A DNA stretch of 64,000 bases from Euclidia mi (taxonomy: Eukaryota; Arthropoda; Insecta; Lepidoptera; Erebidae). Within the stretch, counting starts at the first letter, position 1. Each line of letters begins with the position of its first letter. The stretch spans positions 89,768,051 to 89,832,050 of the forward strand of contig OX123182.2 in assembly GCA_944739405.2 (NCBI GenBank), read 5' to 3'. Of the stretch, positions 54,846 through 64,000 are shown one piece after another. Under the pieces are notes generated by a model. That model was not told where the DNA came from. It ran no database searches and saw only the letters and a program-made list of their open reading frames with translations. A program made the position numbers and the translations under genes.

Positions 54846-56911
54846 AAAAGTCAAAGTAAAAAATCATTTATTCATCTAGGTCACAACGTGACACTTATGA
54901 ACGTAAAATGTTTAAAGTAAATTAATAATGCTTCAACATTTACATTTACTGCCCATTCGCAAAGCAATAGGTAGAACCACGAGAAAGAACGGGCAATAAA
55001 ACTCGTGGCCACTCTTTTTAATCGCCAGTGTTATGGTACATATTTTGTTTTTGTAAGGAGCTGCAACTGTTTCACATTGTAATTAATTACTTGTAAATAG
55101 TAAATAAGAACATACATAATACTTAAACAAATATGCAGTTACTAAATTAAGTGCTGTAGTAGTCTTCTAATGTGAATCTTGTGTAACAGGAGCATTCACT
55201 TACGCTTTATAATGTAGGCAACTCGCGATCATGTTCAGAACCATGGTGGAAAAGTATGTTACAGAAAGTGACGGTATATGAATACACGAAAATTACAAAA
55301 ACGTTAGTATCCAGCCCATGATATAACGAGTTACCTTCATCTAACACTGTAGCAAATTTTAATAAAATTTGTGGAACAACAATGAAAATGTAAATGTAGT
55401 AAGTTGAATGAGCTAATAGTACATGAATATTAAATTAATAGAACTAGAGATATTATATAAAAAAACTGAAAAGTAAGGTATCTATATAAATTTAAAAAAA
55501 TCAAAAGTTGGCTAGTGTAAGTGACCATCTATCCTTATCACTAAAATAATCATTAATGGTATAATAACCTTTCCTAATAAGGCAGTCTTTTATTTTACTT
55601 TTGAACGTACTAAATGGTAATTCTAAAAGACTAACTGGGATTTTATTGTATATACGAATACCTAGCCCTACAAAAGAATTATTAACTTTATGTAAACGAT
55701 GATAAGGGGCATATAACTTATGCCTGTTTCGAGTATTTATGTTATGTACATCACTTTTTGTAGTAAATAAACCTATATTTTGCCTAATATACAATATATT
55801 AGCAAAGAAAAATTGCGAGGCTACTGTAAGAATCCCTATAGACTTAAAGCGTTCCCTAAGAGTATCTTTTGCACCTAACATGTATATTGCTCGTACCGCT
55901 CGTTTCTGTAGAACGAAGATATTCTGAATATCCGCAGCTTTGCCCCATAACAAAATACCGTAGGACATGACACTATGAAAATAGCTAAAATAAACTAGAC
56001 GAGCTGTGTCAACATCAGTAAGTTGTCTAACTTTTTTGACAGCATACGCAGCAGAGCTGAGCTTACCTGCAAGACATGCTATATGTGCACCCCATTGTAA
56101 CTTATTATCTAGTGTAATGCCTAGAAACACTGTCGAGTCAACTGTGTCAAGTTCCTCCCTATCTAGCCTTATATTAGGTCCCAGTTGTCTAACGTTAGGT
56201 AAAGCAAATTTAACGCATTTAGTCTTTTTAGAATTAAGCACTAGGTTGTTTGCTGTAAACCATTATGTAACCTGTATAAGTACATTATTTATATCATCAA
56301 ATTGATTCCTATTCCTATCTACTTTAAAAATAAGTGACGGATCATCTGCAAAAAGTACGACATCACAGATGTTTTTAAAAAAAAAAGATAAGTCATTAAT
56401 ATAAACAATGCAATAGAAAAGGACCTAAAATAGAGCCTTGTAGAACGCCTAACTGTATAGGTAATTTAGAGGATGTAGTCCCATTTACATCGACGCACTG
56501 AAATCTTTGCCGCAGGTACGACTCGACAACATAAAGTGCGGTTTCCTCTACGCCGTAGTGGCGGAGCTTACGCAATAGTGTGTCGTGATGAACGCAATCA
56601 AATGCTTTTGAGAGGTCACAGAATACTCCGATAGCATTTTTAGATTACTCCCAAGCATTATAAACGTGTTTTATGAGAGCAACACCCGCATCAGTAGTGG
56701 AGCTACCTTTAGTAAATCCGTATTGATCTTTATGAAGCAGACTATTTAAATTAAAGTGTCTTAGTAGCTGCTTTAATAAAATCTTTTCAAATATTTTACT
56801 AAATGCCGGCAAGATAGAGATGGGCTTGAAGTTATGTACGTCATTTTTACTGCCAGATTTGAATACAGGTATGATTTTACTTAATTTCATCAAATCCGGA
56901 AATACGCCTAA

Positions 56912-57934
56912 AGGTAGACTTCCATGCATCGCGATCGATCGCAGCCGCGCGCGGCCTAAGACTGTCGTCGATCGCTCGCGACAATAGTCAAAGTATGAAA
57001 ATGTATGGCACCGCTGCCGAGGCCCGCGACTGACGCGCGCGGCCGACGAATGTCGTGAGCCGCGCGCGGCAGTGTCTTGAAATTAGTAGTAATGAACAAA
57101 AAAATCGGAAGTTTTGCCGACTATACAGGGTGTAAAACGACCCTTAACGAAAACTGAAATCCCATGTTGTACCAATCACTACAAACATTTTCTACTTCGG
57201 CACCATACCAGGGAAATTACTGGTTCAGAAGATATTGAAGCTCAAAGTTAGTATGGAATTTTTCTAATTCGGTACAAAATCGATGCATTTACCCCGCCAA
57301 TATGTTCTTATGATGCCCTGTAAGCCCATGGATAATTAGGTTTTTCGAGCATTGCACGCTCGCGCTTTTAATTGCGGTTTAAAAAATTAGAAATCTTTAA
57401 AAAAATAAAACGTTTCCCAGGTATTATTTTTGGTTAGTATGACTTGGCATGATGGCGGACATCATGCCAAGTCATACTACTAACGAGTAGACTTCGGCTT
57501 GGTGATGAGTCTTGTGACACTCTGTATAAAAACAATTCAATTTTGTATTATCGTTCCAAACTTCCAACATTTTTTTTCATTAGGTACAATATAATTGCTT
57601 TTGAATCAATATTTGCTAGTAACCTTTTTCATTTCTGCTTTTAAAGATAGGGTCGATTGGTACTCTAGTTTCATCATATAGCAACAGCAGCTCGTCATTC
57701 TCCTCTTCTTCTTCAAGGATGTCAATTAGCATTTCGACCATGATTTTGACTTCGCTAGACACACTCTAGAGGGAACTGACGAACAACATCTACTAATTTC
57801 AAGACACTGCCGCGCGCGGCTCACGACATTCGTCGGCCGCGCGCGCCAGTCGCGGGCCTCGGCAGCGGTGCCATACATTTTCATACATTGACTATTGTCG
57901 CGAGCGATCGATTGCGATGCACGGAATTCTACCT
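56912..57934. mobile_element. Harbinger-like element with long inverted repeats and TTA target duplication
   Basis: Inserted in the LINE RT. The ends AGGTAGACTTCCATGCATCG and, inverted, AGGTAGAATTCCGTGCATCG start inverted repeats of roughly 165-200 bp rich in CGCGCG. TAA flanks both ends on the forward strand (56,909-56,911 and 57,935-57,937; TTA on the reverse). Removing the element and one TAA restores CFDL-GVFPD in frame in the LINE. A 3-bp TTA/TAA duplication fits PIF/Harbinger. No transposase frame is present, so it is non-autonomous. The left repeat has about 37 extra bases (a GATCGATCGC-bounded duplication). Confidence 0.82.
57436..57478. repeat. Perfect 19-bp-arm hairpin inside the Harbinger-like element
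   Basis: AGTATGACTTGGCATGATG and its exact reverse complement CATCATGCCAAGTCATACT are separated by five bases. Confidence 0.95.
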
Positions 57935-58003
57935 TAAGTCAAAACATTGGTTAAAAATTATAGAGAGGTAAGGCGCAACAGTCTCAACTATAGTACCTAA
58001 AAT

Positions 58004-59371
58004 TTAAATTGAAATGCCCCAAAAGTCGCCGGTATTTTCTATATTAATTGAATTATATGCGATCAATATATCTCGCGGGGTAACGTGCTCGAATCTTAAC
58101 ACGCTCTTGCATTCAGGTACACTGCTAAGCAAAAAATTTCCAGCGTCTAAAGATGATGATTGTAAACAGCTAGTAGTTGTTAAAGGTATGCTCGCAAAGA
58201 AACTATTGAACATATGCGCTACTTGAGTTTGATTGGTGACTAATAAATTGTTTTCTTTTAGTTCAAATTGGTTTTCCCGTGGTCGTGGTCTTCCTGTTTC
58301 ATTATTTATAATTCTCCAAGTTTCTTTAATTACATTTGTTGAATGCTTAATTTTGCTACTAATAAATTTTGATTTTACAACACAAACTTGTTTAAAAATT
58401 TTTGAGTAGTTTTTTACATAATTTAGAAAAGGTGTGTCAAATCTATGTTGTTTCATACCATATAATTCAGACAATTTGGCTCTACTTCTGTATATACCTA
58501 TAGTGGCCTACTGGTTAAAAGATCCGGTAGTACCTTTTAATGTGACAGTTTTACTCTTGAAAGTATTTTGAAACTCATTATTTACTATTCCAAAAAGTGA
58601 ATTATAAATTGTATTTGGGTTTTCTGAGTTCAATATTGAGGGATTGAGTTTAGCGATAATATTGTTTTTAAAACGTATAAGACGATTGGTAGTTTGAGGC
58701 CTACATTCTACTGTATGTGATTTATCATATGTTGAACATGAAAAACCAGCTATCTGTCCACGGTGATCAGAAGGAAGAGAACTAATAACTACTGGGTTTT
58801 TAGCAACACAAGAACTAAATATGTTATCCAAACAAGTAGAAGATGTTTCAGAGTCTCTAGTAGGTTCACAGAATAAATTACTTAAATTAAATGACTTAAA
58901 AAGATTCAGAAATGTAGTACACTGTGAAGAATTCTCTAAAATATTAATATTAAAATCACCACATACTATAATATTCTTATGACTAACTATAATTATATTA
59001 AGAGCATCTTCCATAACAGTCTCAAATAGATTATAATAACCAGAAGGGGGTCGATATACACAAATTATAATATATAAGTCTAGTTCCACACAGGACAACT
59101 CAATAGTGCGCTCAATAGATAAATTTACAATATCCTTACGTTCTTTGCATTTTAATAAATTTGAAGTCATTATGAGAGAACCGCCTCTAATAGCCTGCTT
59201 TCTTATATACGAACTCTGCACTGTGTAATATTCATTTATAACAATAACCTCATGGGTGCTTAACCAATGTTCAGTTAAGCACAAAACCTTAACGTCATAT
59301 TTTTCTAGAAATAAACTTAACTCTAACTCTTTGCCAGATAGGCCCTGCATGTTTTGATGTACTATATTCAA
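58004..59371 (-). pseudogene. LINE ORF2: apurinic endonuclease and linker
   Basis: The endonuclease has MNIVHQNMQGL, the catalytic Glu in LCLTEHWLS, CVYRPPSG, the GDFNINIL block and the final SDHRGQ with its Asp-His pair. The key residues are intact. A TAG at about 58,508 separates it from an in-frame linker (58,474-58,004) with WRIINNETGR and MFNSFFASI. A further in-frame TAA follows at 58,004. Confidence 0.85.
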
Positions 59372-59990
59372 ATACTGCAGCCTAACTGTTGTCCTATCTT
59401 GGAGTTTAAATCACAAGATGTGTCAATAAAAACGTTGTTAGTACATGTACTAACCCTATCAAATAAATTGTCAACACAAAGCTGACTGCCTTGCTGTAAA
59501 TTGTATGCTAATAGCTTAGCAATTTGTCGCTTAATATAAAATGGCAGATACATTGTATCTTTAGTTAAAATAAATTTACTAATAAATTTATTTGCGTCAC
59601 TATGACGACAAGTTATGTTATACAATAACATGTTTAATGAGTGTATGTGCATATTTTGTGTGTGTGTTAAGTTGTTTGAGTAAGGTAAAGCACCTAAAAT
59701 AAATTTACAACTAAATTTAGAATTAAGTTCTATCAACAATTCAACACATTCTATGATATCCTGTCTCTTTACAGTTAAACTGTTACCAAACAATAATATT
59801 GCAGTACTACTCTCATCTAAGGGGTGTAACTTAATCTGATTAACTAAACTACAGTAACTATCCCCTGGCCTACAATAATTTATAACACACTGATTTGTAT
59901 ATTCACTGAGAAGACTATTAAAATTGTGACTTAGCCTATCAGAAAAAATAAAAGTTTTATTAATAGATGTTGGAAGCCTAGATTTATTTA
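59368..59990 (-). pseudogene. LINE ORF1 C-terminal part, esterase-like
   Basis: A continuous reverse frame encodes FSDRLSHNFNSLLSEY, NYCRPGDSYCSLVNQI, AILLFGNSLT and FILGALPYSNN, then a stop overlapping the ORF2 start. The ILLFGNS and LGxLP blocks resemble the SGNH/esterase-like ORF1 of CR1-group LINEs. The start lies beyond about 60,000, where similarity ends. Confidence 0.55.
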
Positions 59991-60000
59991 AAGGAGAATG

Positions 60001-60469
60001 ACCAAAACTGGGCTATTATTACTAAACCATTCATATATGGAAAATTGTCTTTTATTTTATAGTTTTATATATATTATTTTTATGTTAAAGCGTAATGGGG
60101 GTTTTTAGTTGTAAAATAAAAGTATCTGCGTTGTTCTGGTCGTAACATCGCCATTTCATATTTAAAACTCATTTGCATATTTTGGCAAATGTTTACAGTT
60201 TCTTGCAAACTCCTTTTAATAGGGAAAAATGACATTCATAATGAAAACAGGGTGACATAATAAAAGTTCTAATAAGCAAAATAACACCAAAATCTTATGA
60301 TATTTTGAAAAATGTATTGTGGTGAAATATTTCTATAAATAATACAAATGTTTATCCTTTTTGCAACATATTACCTACGAAATAATGTTTTGTACTTATC
60401 GAAAATATGGGAACACATTTTTATTACACTGGCATCTATAATGACTTACGTCAGTTATTTTGACATGTA
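60001..60469. other. No recognisable gene
   Basis: AT-rich sequence between the truncated LINE 5' end and the mariner. Confidence 0.6.
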
Positions 60470-61762
60470 CGAGGGTCAAACTGAAAGTTCTTAGAACTGG
60501 CCACTTATAAACAATATAATAAAAAAAATATTCTAAAATTTGAAAATAGAACTCTTTGCCAATATTACTGAGTATATATTTCATTCATTTGTCATTTGTT
60601 TTACGATTTGGCGGCAAATTGAAAACTGTCTGTGTCACGTCAACATGAATTTAACACGAGAAAATTTTCGTGCAATGATTTTTTATGACTTTCGATGTCA
60701 TTTAAGTCAACAAGAAAGTTATGATAGACTACGATTGGCCTTTCACGATGAAGCCCCATCTCGTGCGACTGTTTACAACTGGTTTAATGAGTTTAAACGT
60801 GGTCGCACTAATCTCACTGATGATGTACGTGAGGGACGGCCTTCTACGGCGACGACTGAAAATAACATCTGTGTTGTGCGGCGTATGATAGAGACTGACA
60901 AAAGAGTGACCTATCAGCAGATTCGGACAAGCTTAGGCATCGGTATGAGTCAAGTGCACAAAATCCTCCACGAACATTTAGCGGTCAGGAAGCTTTGCGC
61001 CCGGTGGATACCTCATAATTTGACTAAGGCTCAAAAACTCCATCGTGTGGATTGGTGCCGTAAAATGATTGAAAGATTTAACGGAGGTGACTCAAATGCT
61101 GTGTTCGACATACTAACAGGTGACGAAAGCTGGATTTACGGTTATGATCCTGAAACCAAAAGACAATCTGCTCAGTGGGTGTTTCCTTTCGAGGAGTTGC
61201 CAACTAAAGTGAAGAGAGATCGAAGTGCGGGAATAAAAATGGTGGCCTCGTTCTTTGGAAGGATAGGTCATTTCGCAACAATTGTGTTAGAGGATCAAAA
61301 AACAGTTTCTGCAGAATGGTACACTACCAATTGTTTGCCACTTGTCTTGGAAAAAGTTCGAGAGAAACGACCTCGCAGTAGGATCCTCCTTCACCACGAC
61401 AACGCCTCGTCGCACACCGCCAAGCGAACGATCGACTATTTGGCGACATCAAACGTTGAATTACTGGGTCACCCGCCGTATAGCCCCGACCTCGCGCCTT
61501 GTGATTTTTATTTATTTCCAAAAATTAAAGAAAAACTTAAAGGAAAGCGGTTTATGAATGCTGAAGAAGCGGTGGCTGCGTATCGCGATGCCATTGAAGA
61601 GACCCCTAAGGACGAGTGGGCAAAGTGCTTTTCCCAGTGGTTCCATCGCATGCAGCGGTGTATTGACGTCAATGGACAATATTTTGAAAAGATATAATAA
61701 AACTAATAACTGGCTAATGTAATCAGTTTTTGATTTTCTAAGAACTTTCAGTTTGACCCTCG
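60470..61762 (+). mobile_element. Complete mariner transposon (1,293 bp)
   Basis: Inverted repeats of 27 bp, CGAGGGTCAAACTGAAAGTT...CTTAGAA, match perfectly at both ends and are flanked by TA on each side (60,468-60,469 and 61,763-61,764). Length is typical for mariner. It encloses one intact transposase gene, so it may be young or active. Confidence 0.96.
60645..61697 (+). CDS. Mariner transposase (DD34D), intact
   Basis: 350 residues from the ATG at 60,645 (the frame is open further up, but this Met fits mariner starts such as MNLTRENFRAM). Two N-terminal helix-turn-helix regions lie within residues 1-115 (ATVYNWFNEFKRGRTNL; TYQQIRTSLGIGMSQVHKIL). They are followed by the linker WIPHNLT. 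Catalytic residues are Asp160 (LTGDESW), Asp252 (LHHDNASSHTA) and Asp287 (YSPDLAPCDFYLFP), with 34 residues between the last two, which defines the classic mariner group rather than the DD37D mori type. It cuts and pastes its own element at TA sites in the nucleus. No stop or frameshift is present. Confidence 0.96.
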   Translation: MNLTRENFRAMIFYDFRCHLSQQESYDRLRLAFHDEAPSRATVYNWFNEFKRGRTNLTDDVREGRPSTATTENNICVVRRMIETDKRVTYQQIRTSLGIGMSQVHKILHEHLAVRKLCARWIPHNLTKAQKLHRVDWCRKMIERFNGGDSNAVFDILTGDESWIYGYDPETKRQSAQWVFPFEELPTKVKRDRSAGIKMVASFFGRIGHFATIVLEDQKTVSAEWYTTNCLPLVLEKVREKRPRSRILLHHDNASSHTAKRTIDYLATSNVELLGHPPYSPDLAPCDFYLFPKIKEKLKGKRFMNAEEAVAAYRDAIEETPKDEWAKCFSQWFHRMQRCIDVNGQYFEKI

Positions 61763-62659
61763 TAAACAGTCAAATTGCTTTTTTACCTATGCTAATATCT
61801 CTTTATTGGAAAATAAGTAATTTATTGGTAATTTACCGTCGTTTATATTCACTTGAACAATTCTTTTTGGACCAAACAAGTTTAAAACGTGTTATCAAGA
61901 CTCGTGGGTTGACTACAGTATGAGACAGTCTTTAGTGGTAACATTAGTATGTCGTCTGGACAACGCAGAACAACTAGCCGTGGTGAGGATTGCGGTTATG
62001 TTAACTCTTCCTTTGTGGTACCTACCTCGGCAGCAACACGTCTGTTCTTTGGACAAGCTATCTGATTCTCAATAATTTGACATCATGTATAGCGCTAGTC
62101 TGTGTAAGTGTTGTTTACCTACTTCTCGTCTCAATCCCTACAATTCTCTCGTGCTCTCCTCACTGAATATTCAAACTCCTTTAATTGTTTGTTTCAGGAA
62201 TTGAACGGAGTCTTATGTTTAGAATCCTACACATTAAATTGACGCTGTTGTAACTTCTGAGGTCATACCTGCACCACATTATGGTATACGATATACAAGC
62301 TCCTGCTTCACTTTGAGGTGATTTATTTGAAGAAGATTTATAATATCAAATAAAATGAAGAATAACATAAAAACTGTGTTTCATTTACCTATTAAGCATA
62401 AAACAGTGTAGTTTTAATGCCAACTTTGTCATGAAGTCCAATGGAATGAGCTTATCTTTTCTGAACTAGCCTCACAGAAATTCTCATTAATTGTACCACA
62501 TGGTATTGAGAATTCTCAGTAAGAAATATATGAGACTGAAAAAATCGCAAACTAATATAATGTACAAACGTATTTTTTCGTAGCTCCACTTCTTTTTGCA
62601 ACTATTTTCTATATTGTATAATATACATAGAGGCTTCTAATAAATGCCGGTAATATGAT

Positions 62660-62930
62660 TCAATCATATCATCATCGTCCTAGCGTTATGTCGGTTGCGT
62701 TCAAGACTTCAACACCTAGGAGCCCTGGGTTCCCCTACTAATCTAACCAGATATGACAGAATATTAGCTTTTCCATAGTCTGACAGCCATAACCCAAAGG
62801 GATAGCGATATTGTCTAGTTTAGACCAGTAAGTATCGGTTTAATGGAGGGTACTGACTCCCCGTAACGACGTGCGATGGTGAACGATCTTCATGACAACT
62901 AGGACCGACGGCTTAACGTAAGTACTCCTC
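62660..62930 (-). mobile_element. Lepidopteran retroposon fragment, reverse strand
   Basis: Begins (forward) with ATCATCATCGTCCTAGCGTTATG, the inverted end of a common GAT-tailed lepidopteran retroposon. It carries GAATATTAGCTTTTCCA, GGTACTGACTCC and AACGAC blocks shared with 40,545-40,745. Confidence 0.55.
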
Positions 62931-63629
62931 GAAGCACGGGCGATAATGAACTAATTTACTACTATTAATATGATTACATCATGTAACTATCACAACACTT
63001 AACCTCAAAATATTTAAAATCTTTAATGTCCGATAGCTAAGAACTGCCGCCGAATATCGTATTAATTTTTTGCTCATTAAATTAGGAGTATATTTACTAT
63101 ATTTTACTGGTCAAATCATCGAGAAGCAAACTTAGCCCATCTTCCATACAAATTTGGTCATTCTCCTTTGATCGTAATGAGTGGGAGTTTTGTGGATTGT
63201 TAGAAAAAGATAAGTTGTATCATATTGAACATTTGCGAAAATTGTGTGAATCCGGTATCGACGTCCGCGTGTCATCGTGTCTTGAAAACGTCGCGTTTGC
63301 AGCCTAATAGCTAGTATTTAGACAATTCACCAGCTAATATTGGCCAATTTTAGATCTGTGTGTATTTCTAACTTAGCTCCAAGCCTGACATCCAGTGAAG
63401 ATTTGGTAAGTAAATTAAGATTGATAGTTGTAATTCACTGTGCAACGCAGTGCATAGGTGTTTAGATCTTTGCCTTATCGTGGTCAGGTGGATGTAATAC
63501 AACTTCCACTGCGCACTCTGAACAATTTCCTACCTGCCTACGGTAACTCTAGACAATTACAATAAATATTTTTAATGTATGGACGATAAATATTTTTATT
63601 GTATGGACGTTCGAAAGTATATACTGTGT

Positions 63630-63740
63630 GTGTGTGTGGAGTGACAAGAATGGACAGAATTAGGAATGATTATGTTAGAGGTAGTATGAAAGTGGCTTCC
63701 ATAGTGAAAGGGAGTCGATTGGCCTGGTATGGACATGTTA
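63630..63740 (+). pseudogene. RTE-type LINE fragment
   Basis: One frame encodes CGVTRMDRIRNDYVRGSMKV and GSRLAWYGHVM, the segment just before and overlapping the start of the RTE tail at 52,335. It is truncated on both sides. Confidence 0.7.
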
Positions 63741-64000
63741 TGATCTTTACATTGGAATAACGCCAAATTATAAAATTGTTTGATAGGCAAATACTGAAAT
63801 CCGATTCCCTAGCTGTTGATTCTTTATAAAAGCTTATCATGTAAGCTATCGTCAATATGGTTTTTATATGGTTTTCGTCATGGTCACTCGGTTAATGATA
63901 TTTTGGTATACCCGGTTTCAGAATGAGATATGCCCAAATTTTAGGTGCTATCGTATTAAGTGGCTCTGTAAATTATTCGTTAACTCTTAGGCAAATCCGA

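Larger units (their letters stand above)
55501..57995 (-). pseudogene. LINE ORF2: reverse transcriptase and C-terminus, interrupted
   Basis: RT blocks are IIFNQCFDL (57,97x-57,938), then after the 1,023-bp element GVFPDLMKLSKIIPVFK, FKPISILPAFSKIFEKIL and QYGFTKGSST. A stop at 56,645 is followed by GVFCDLSKAFDCVHHDTLL, a GVLQGSILGP block and FADDPSL near 56,340-56,370 (catalytic Asp-Asp kept). The frame 56,241-55,501 gives SKKTKCVKF, FLGITLDNKLQWGAHI and ending SLTLANF. Several stops and one frameshift near 56,395 make it non-functional. Confidence 0.85.
54846..60000 (-). mobile_element. APE-type (CR1/Jockey-group) LINE, reverse strand
   Basis: Read leftward: the end of ORF1 (59,990-59,368), endonuclease (59,371-58,508), linker (58,474-58,004), RT (57,99x-56,27x, split by a 1,023-bp element) and a C-terminal region (56,241-55,501). 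About 650 bases of 3' untranslated sequence end in TGATTTTTTACTTTGACTTT at about 54,846, a tail type common in lepidopteran LINEs. The parts lie mostly in one frame with scattered in-frame stops, so this is an ageing near-full-length copy lacking the 5' end. Confidence 0.85.
61765..64000. other. No recognisable host gene; scattered retroposon pieces
   Basis: AT-rich. Contains a retroposon fragment (62,660-62,930) and an RTE piece (63,630-63,740), listed separately. Nothing else could be supported. Confidence 0.55.

Overview
The window reads as a stretch of lepidopteran (moth or butterfly) nuclear DNA. It is AT-rich and eukaryotic, with no bacterial-style operons, and is packed with insect retroelements. 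Retroposons with GATGATGAT or TATGTATG tails, tRNA-headed SINEs with RTE-like tails, BEL/Pao, Penelope, RTE, APE-type LINE and mariner sequences recur throughout. The lepidopteran assignment rests on recognising these repeats from memory; no host protein-coding gene with intron structure could be identified. Almost everything that codes is transposon protein.

Left part (1-24,617). A reverse-strand BEL/Pao relic (A) ends in an LTR stub that abuts a Ty3/Gypsy-type integrase relic. A block beginning with a reverse-strand Penelope-like element (PLE) and ending in a GC-rich repeat with a G run follows. The segment is then repeated in tandem (2,170-8,576; 8,577-14,270; and a third partial copy from 14,271). 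The third copy is split by a complete, very young BEL/Pao provirus (14,516-23,750). That provirus has 731-bp LTRs, a 5-bp target duplication, a 1,434-codon gag-pol frame, and a second frame carrying the integrase core plus an envelope-like protein with a furin-type site and a membrane anchor. A one-base frame change separates the two frames.

Middle part (24,618-43,190). This is mostly anonymous AT-rich DNA. It carries an RT pseudogene (29,490-31,060) bracketed by clusters of a short motif, an OTU-protease-like pseudogene interrupted by a SINE with a perfect 12-bp target duplication (33,248-34,240), an inverted minisatellite, an R2-like endonuclease relic (34,850-35,290), an RTE 3' end, several perfect hairpins and small dispersed repeats.

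Right part (43,190-64,000). A second, forward-strand BEL/Pao relic (B, the same family as A) is split at 45,659 by an 8.6-kb insertion with short terminal inverted repeats. That insertion contains an RTE LINE, a solo LTR related to the provirus, and several SINEs. The LTR of relic B is followed by a 5-kb reverse-strand APE-type LINE that is itself interrupted by a 1,023-bp Harbinger-like element with a TTA target duplication. A complete 1,293-bp mariner with an uninterrupted 350-residue transposase lies at 60,470-61,762. The genes do not form one pathway. The window is a nested record of insertions whose relative order can be read from the junctions.
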